From NCBI GenBank assembly GCA_946886175.1, contig CAMPIA010000007.1, positions 1-16,962 on the forward strand: 16,962 nucleotides of DNA, in the 5' to 3' direction. The notes beneath the pieces were generated by a model that had not been told where the DNA came from, searched no databases, and saw nothing but the letters and a program-made list of their open reading frames with translations. A program made the translations under genes and the position numbers. This document shows positions 14,425 through 16,962 of the stretch, one piece after another (positions within the stretch are counted from its first letter, which is position 1; the number at the start of each line of letters is the position of its first letter). The DNA is from an uncultured Altererythrobacter sp. GTDB taxonomy: Bacteria > Pseudomonadota > Alphaproteobacteria > Sphingomonadales > Sphingomonadaceae.

Positions 14425-14955
14425 CTATTCGCCCGCCGCCGTTTGATTTTCCAGCTGCTGGTCTGCGCGCGCGCCCATTTCCACGGCGAACGCCACGAGC
14501 CCGGCGACGTTGTCCGCGGGAAGCGGATCGATCAGTTCGAGCCCGCGCTCGATGTCCTGGCACTGGTCCGGCTTGATCTCGGTCGCGGCCATCTGCTGGA
14601 CGAAGGCGACAACGAACGGCTTGAGCGCCTCGTCGGGCATGCCCGCGATCATCGCGGGGTCCATGCCATCGTCGGCTCCGAGCGCGAGGAGCGCGCTCTT
14701 GGCCTCCAGCCAGTGCGCATCCGCGCCTTCGGCGAATTTCGCAGCGAGCCGATCGGCGTTGCGCGCGATGTAACCGCCGGGCGCAAGCTGCGCCGCGCAG
14801 CGCGCCTGGTAGCCCTCGAACAGCGCGGGCAAGCCGAAGCGCACCGCGCTCTCGATCTGCGCCGGGTCGAGCTCCTGCTGAGCCTGCGCCGGCATCGCGC
14901 TGAAAGCCAGCGGGAGGGCGGCGGCAAGCGCGAACGCGCGTTTGATCGATGTCAC
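14425..14955 (-). CDS. Small exported protein of unknown function
   Basis: This 176-residue protein starts with a clear signal peptide: KR near the N-terminus, a hydrophobic core at about 8-19, and likely cleavage after MPAQA at residue 25. The mature part is helical and acidic, with two cysteines, Cys53 and Cys132, that could form a disulfide in the periplasm. I recognise no domain. The start is GTG at 14955, supported by AAGGA eight bases upstream. It sits between ispDF (17 nt before its start codon) and the pncC-like gene (2 nt after its stop), so it is almost surely co-transcribed with both. That tells little about its role. Confidence 0.85.
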   Translation of the reverse strand: MTSIKRAFALAAALPLAFSAMPAQAQQELDPAQIESAVRFGLPALFEGYQARCAAQLAPGGYIARNADRLAAKFAEGADAHWLEAKSALLALGADDGMDPAMIAGMPDEALKPFVVAFVQQMAATEIKPDQCQDIERGLELIDPLPADNVAGLVAFAVEMGARADQQLENQTAAGE

Positions 14956-14973
14956 GGGGTCAATCCTTTCCAG

Positions 14974-16125
14974 TCAGGCCGTCCGGGCGAGCGTGGCCAC
15001 GGCCTGCGCCGCGATCCCTTCACCCCGGCCGGTCAGGCCGAGTCCCTCGGTGGTCGTGGCCTTCACGCTAACCGCGCCAGCCTGAATCGCCAAGAGTTGC
15101 GCGATCCGCGCCCGCATCGCGTCCCGATGCGGGCCGATCTTCGGCGCCTCGCAGATGATCGTGAGATCGACGTTGGCGACCGTATAGCCCGCATCCGCGA
15201 CGAGCGCCGCGGCATGTTCGACGAAGCGCGACGAGCGCGCACCCTTCCACTGCGGATCGCCGGGCGGGAAATGCGCGCCGATGTCGCCTTCGCCGATCGC
15301 CCCGAGCAGCGCGTCGACCAGTGCGTGGAGCGCCACGTCGGCGTCGCTATGGCCGGCCAGGCCGCGATCGTGGGGGATGCGGACGCCGCCGAGCCACAGT
15401 TCCTCTCCCGCCGCGAGACGGTGTACGTCGAAGCCCATTCCGGTGCGGACTATCGGCCGGTCGGTCATGAAGTCCTCCGCGAACGTCAGTTTTTTCAGTG
15501 CCTCGTCGCCTTCGACCATGGCCACGCTGCCGCCAGCCGCGCGCAGGACTTGCGCGTCGTCGCCGGCGGTCGTTTCGCCCGGCCAGGCGCGATGCGCGGC
15601 GACGATGTCTGCGTAGCGGAATGCCTGCGGGGTTTGCACCCGGCGCAAGGCTTCGCGGTCGCAGGTCCCGGCCATCACGCCATTCGCGTCGATGGCGAGG
15701 CTGTCGACCACGGGCAGCACGGGAATCGCGCCCGGGTGGTCCGCCAGCCCCGCGAGCAGCCGCTCGATCACCGCGCGGGCGAGGACCGGACGGGCGGCAT
15801 CGTGGATGAGGATACGCTCGGGCGCGCCGGGCCCGAGCGCTTCGAGCGCGAGCCGAACCGAGTCCTGCCGCGTCGCGCCGCCGATGACGAGTTCGACCCG
15901 CGCGATACCGGCAAGCGCCTCGCGGGCGATTTCATTCGCGCCGTCGGGAATCGCGACGACGATTTTCGTCGCGCCCGCTTCCGCCAGCGCCTCGACCGAA
16001 TGCCGGACCATTGGCTTGCCGCGCCATTGCGCGAACTGCTTGGGCATCGGTTGCCCGGCGCGCAATCCCTTGCCGGCCGCCACTACGATCGCGGCGAAGG
16101 GGGGGAGGGGCGCACTGTCGGGCAT
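14974..16125 (-). CDS. ispDF: Bifunctional IspD-IspF isoprenoid enzyme
   Basis: This fusion carries out two non-consecutive steps of the MEP pathway: CTP-dependent formation of CDP-methylerythritol (IspD) and cyclisation to MEcPP (IspF). The 383-residue protein has IspD at about 10-222, with [10 protein letters not shown] and the PKQF that follows, IHDAARP (107-113) and VQTPQAF (163-169). IspF follows at about 226-383 with zinc ligands Asp233, His235 (GFDVH) and His267, then GHSDAD (258-263), [11 protein letters not shown] and [13 protein letters not shown]. The numbering fits E. coli Asp8, His10 and His42. ATG at 16125 is preceded by AGG and begins just before the IspD fold; the longer open frame to 16218 would overlap dusB. 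It is first of a three-gene minus-strand set. Confidence 0.96.
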   Translation of the reverse strand: MPDSAPLPPFAAIVVAAGKGLRAGQPMPKQFAQWRGKPMVRHSVEALAEAGATKIVVAIPDGANEIAREALAGIARVELVIGGATRQDSVRLALEALGPGAPERILIHDAARPVLARAVIERLLAGLADHPGAIPVLPVVDSLAIDANGVMAGTCDREALRRVQTPQAFRYADIVAAHRAWPGETTAGDDAQVLRAAGGSVAMVEGDEALKKLTFAEDFMTDRPIVRTGMGFDVHRLAAGEELWLGGVRIPHDRGLAGHSDADVALHALVDALLGAIGEGDIGAHFPPGDPQWKGARSSRFVEHAAALVADAGYTVANVDLTIICEAPKIGPHRDAMRARIAQLLAIQAGAVSVKATTTEGLGLTGRGEGIAAQAVATLARTA

Positions 16126-16153
16126 CGCGCCTGCGGCTAGCGACTTGCGCCAA

Positions 16154-16179
16154 GGGCGGCAATCCACTAAGCGCTGCCC
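16154..16179. repeat. Hairpin in ispDF-dusB divergent region
   Basis: GGGCGGC and GCTGCCC can form a 7-bp stem with one G-U pair around a 12-nt loop, in the 74-bp gap between divergent ispDF and dusB. It could be an operator or a 5' leader structure; chance is also likely in GC-rich DNA. Confidence 0.25.
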
Positions 16180-16199
16180 AAATTTTAGGCACCATCCAG

Positions 16200-16962
16200 A
16201 TGAAGTCGCTTCCCACACCTCCGGCGCTGAAGCCGATCGATATCGGCCCGGTCGCGATCGACTGCCCGGTCGTGCTCGCGCCGATGACCGGCGTGACCGA
16301 CATGCCGTTCCGCACGCTCGTGCGGCGCTACGGTTCGGGCCTCAACGTGACCGAGATGATCGCCAGCGAGGCGGCGATCCGCGAGACACGCCAGTCGATC
16401 CAGAAGACCGCCTGGGATCCGATCGAGGAGCCGGTCTCGATGCAACTCGTCGGCTGCGACCCTGGCTCGATGGGCGAGGCGGCGAAGCTGCAGGAGGGCA
16501 ACGGCGCCGAAATCATCGACATCAACTTCGGTTGCCCGGTCCGGAAAGTCGTCGGCCAGTTGGCGGGCTCCGCGCTGATGCGCGAGGTGCCCCTCGCCAC
16601 CAAGCTGATGGAGGCTACGGTCAAGGCGGTCTCGGTGCCGGTCACCGTCAAGATGCGGATGGGCTGGGACCATGACAGCCTTAACGCGCCCGACCTCGCG
16701 CGCATCGCCGAGGACCTCGGGGTCAAGATGATCACCGTCCATGGCCGCACCCGCAACCAGATGTACAAGGGCAGCGCCGACTGGAGCTTCATCCGCAAGG
16801 TGAAGGATGCGGTCTCGATTCCGGTGATCGTCAACGGCGACATCTGTTCGATCGAGGATGCTGCTGCTGCGCTCGACCAGTCGGGCGCCGACGGTCTGAT
16901 GATCGGGCGCGGCGCCTACGGCAAGCCGTGGCTGCTCGGCCAGGTCATGCACTGGTGGCGCA
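16200..16962 (+). CDS. dusB: tRNA-dihydrouridine synthase, DusB/NifR3 type (partial)
   Basis: This FMN enzyme reduces specific uridines of the tRNA D-loop using NAD(P)H. The first 254 residues are present; the gene runs off the right edge. Visible are the TIM-barrel start [15 protein letters not shown] (24-38), [10 protein letters not shown], and the catalytic-Cys block [10 protein letters not shown] (Cys112). Further on are [22 protein letters not shown] and VNGDI, the last leading into the FMN phosphate-binding IGRGA. In many alphaproteobacteria this gene is followed by ntrB and ntrC, which would lie outside this window. The ATG at 16200 has only a weak AGG ten bases upstream. It is divergent from ispDF. 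Confidence 0.95.
   Translation, partial: MKSLPTPPALKPIDIGPVAIDCPVVLAPMTGVTDMPFRTLVRRYGSGLNVTEMIASEAAIRETRQSIQKTAWDPIEEPVSMQLVGCDPGSMGEAAKLQEGNGAEIIDINFGCPVRKVVGQLAGSALMREVPLATKLMEATVKAVSVPVTVKMRMGWDHDSLNAPDLARIAEDLGVKMITVHGRTRNQMYKGSADWSFIRKVKDAVSIPVIVNGDICSIEDAAAALDQSGADGLMIGRGAYGKPWLLGQVMHWWR

Noticed and set aside
14443..16140. 565-aa plus-strand open frame antisense to ispDF and its neighbour
   Set aside because: It spans two genes with firm or good support on the other strand and shows only Arg/Gly/Asp-rich shadow composition.

Overview
The window reads as ordinary chromosome from a GC-rich alphaproteobacterium, most likely Sphingomonadales (Erythrobacteraceae or a close relative). I base this on the protein types: a fused IspD-IspF next to dusB, lipA followed by a RatA/COQ10-like gene, a TrmFO of the alphaproteobacterial kind, and a Tad minor-pilin set. 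No database search was possible, so the taxon is an inference. Genes are packed tightly. I see no tRNA or rRNA gene, no insertion sequence, no CRISPR array and no prophage.

Layout. 61-3136 (minus): three overlapping genes for TadE/TadG-type pilus proteins, the largest with a von Willebrand A (VWA) domain; the rest of a tad locus is not in view. 3267-4416 (plus): a squalene/phytoene-synthase-like protein without the usual Asp-rich motifs, then a membrane-anchored triple EF-hand protein. 4486-5850 (minus): trmFO. 5925-6566 (plus): a YhhN-family membrane protein. 6583-9375 (minus): gyrA. 9376-9672: a 297-bp divergent intergenic region, the longest without a gene. 9673-11025 (plus): an exported repeat protein closed by a strong intrinsic terminator. 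11086-12493 (minus): a beta-carbonic anhydrase followed by an NYN-domain RNase-like protein with a C-terminal OST-HTH/LOTUS-like domain. 12559-13961 (plus): lipA and a RatA/COQ10-like gene. 13922-16125 (minus): ispDF, a small exported protein, and a stand-alone CinA C-terminal-type amidohydrolase, very tightly spaced. 16200 to the right edge (plus): dusB, cut by the window.

How the genes work together. Most are housekeeping: DNA topology (gyrA), tRNA modification (trmFO, dusB), lipoate and isoprenoid cofactor synthesis (lipA, ispDF), CO2/bicarbonate exchange (carbonic anhydrase) and NMN recycling (pncC-like). The accessory part is the Tad pilus set at the left.

I found no clear new multi-gene system. 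The most interesting signals are two exact matches to the alphaproteobacterial LexA operator pattern GTTC-N7-GTTC, one before the pilus genes and one between gyrA and the repeat-protein gene. Next are calcium-loop-like motifs in a TadE-type pilin, a low-GC tyrosine-rich insert inside the VWA pilus protein, and a few uncharacterised exported proteins.
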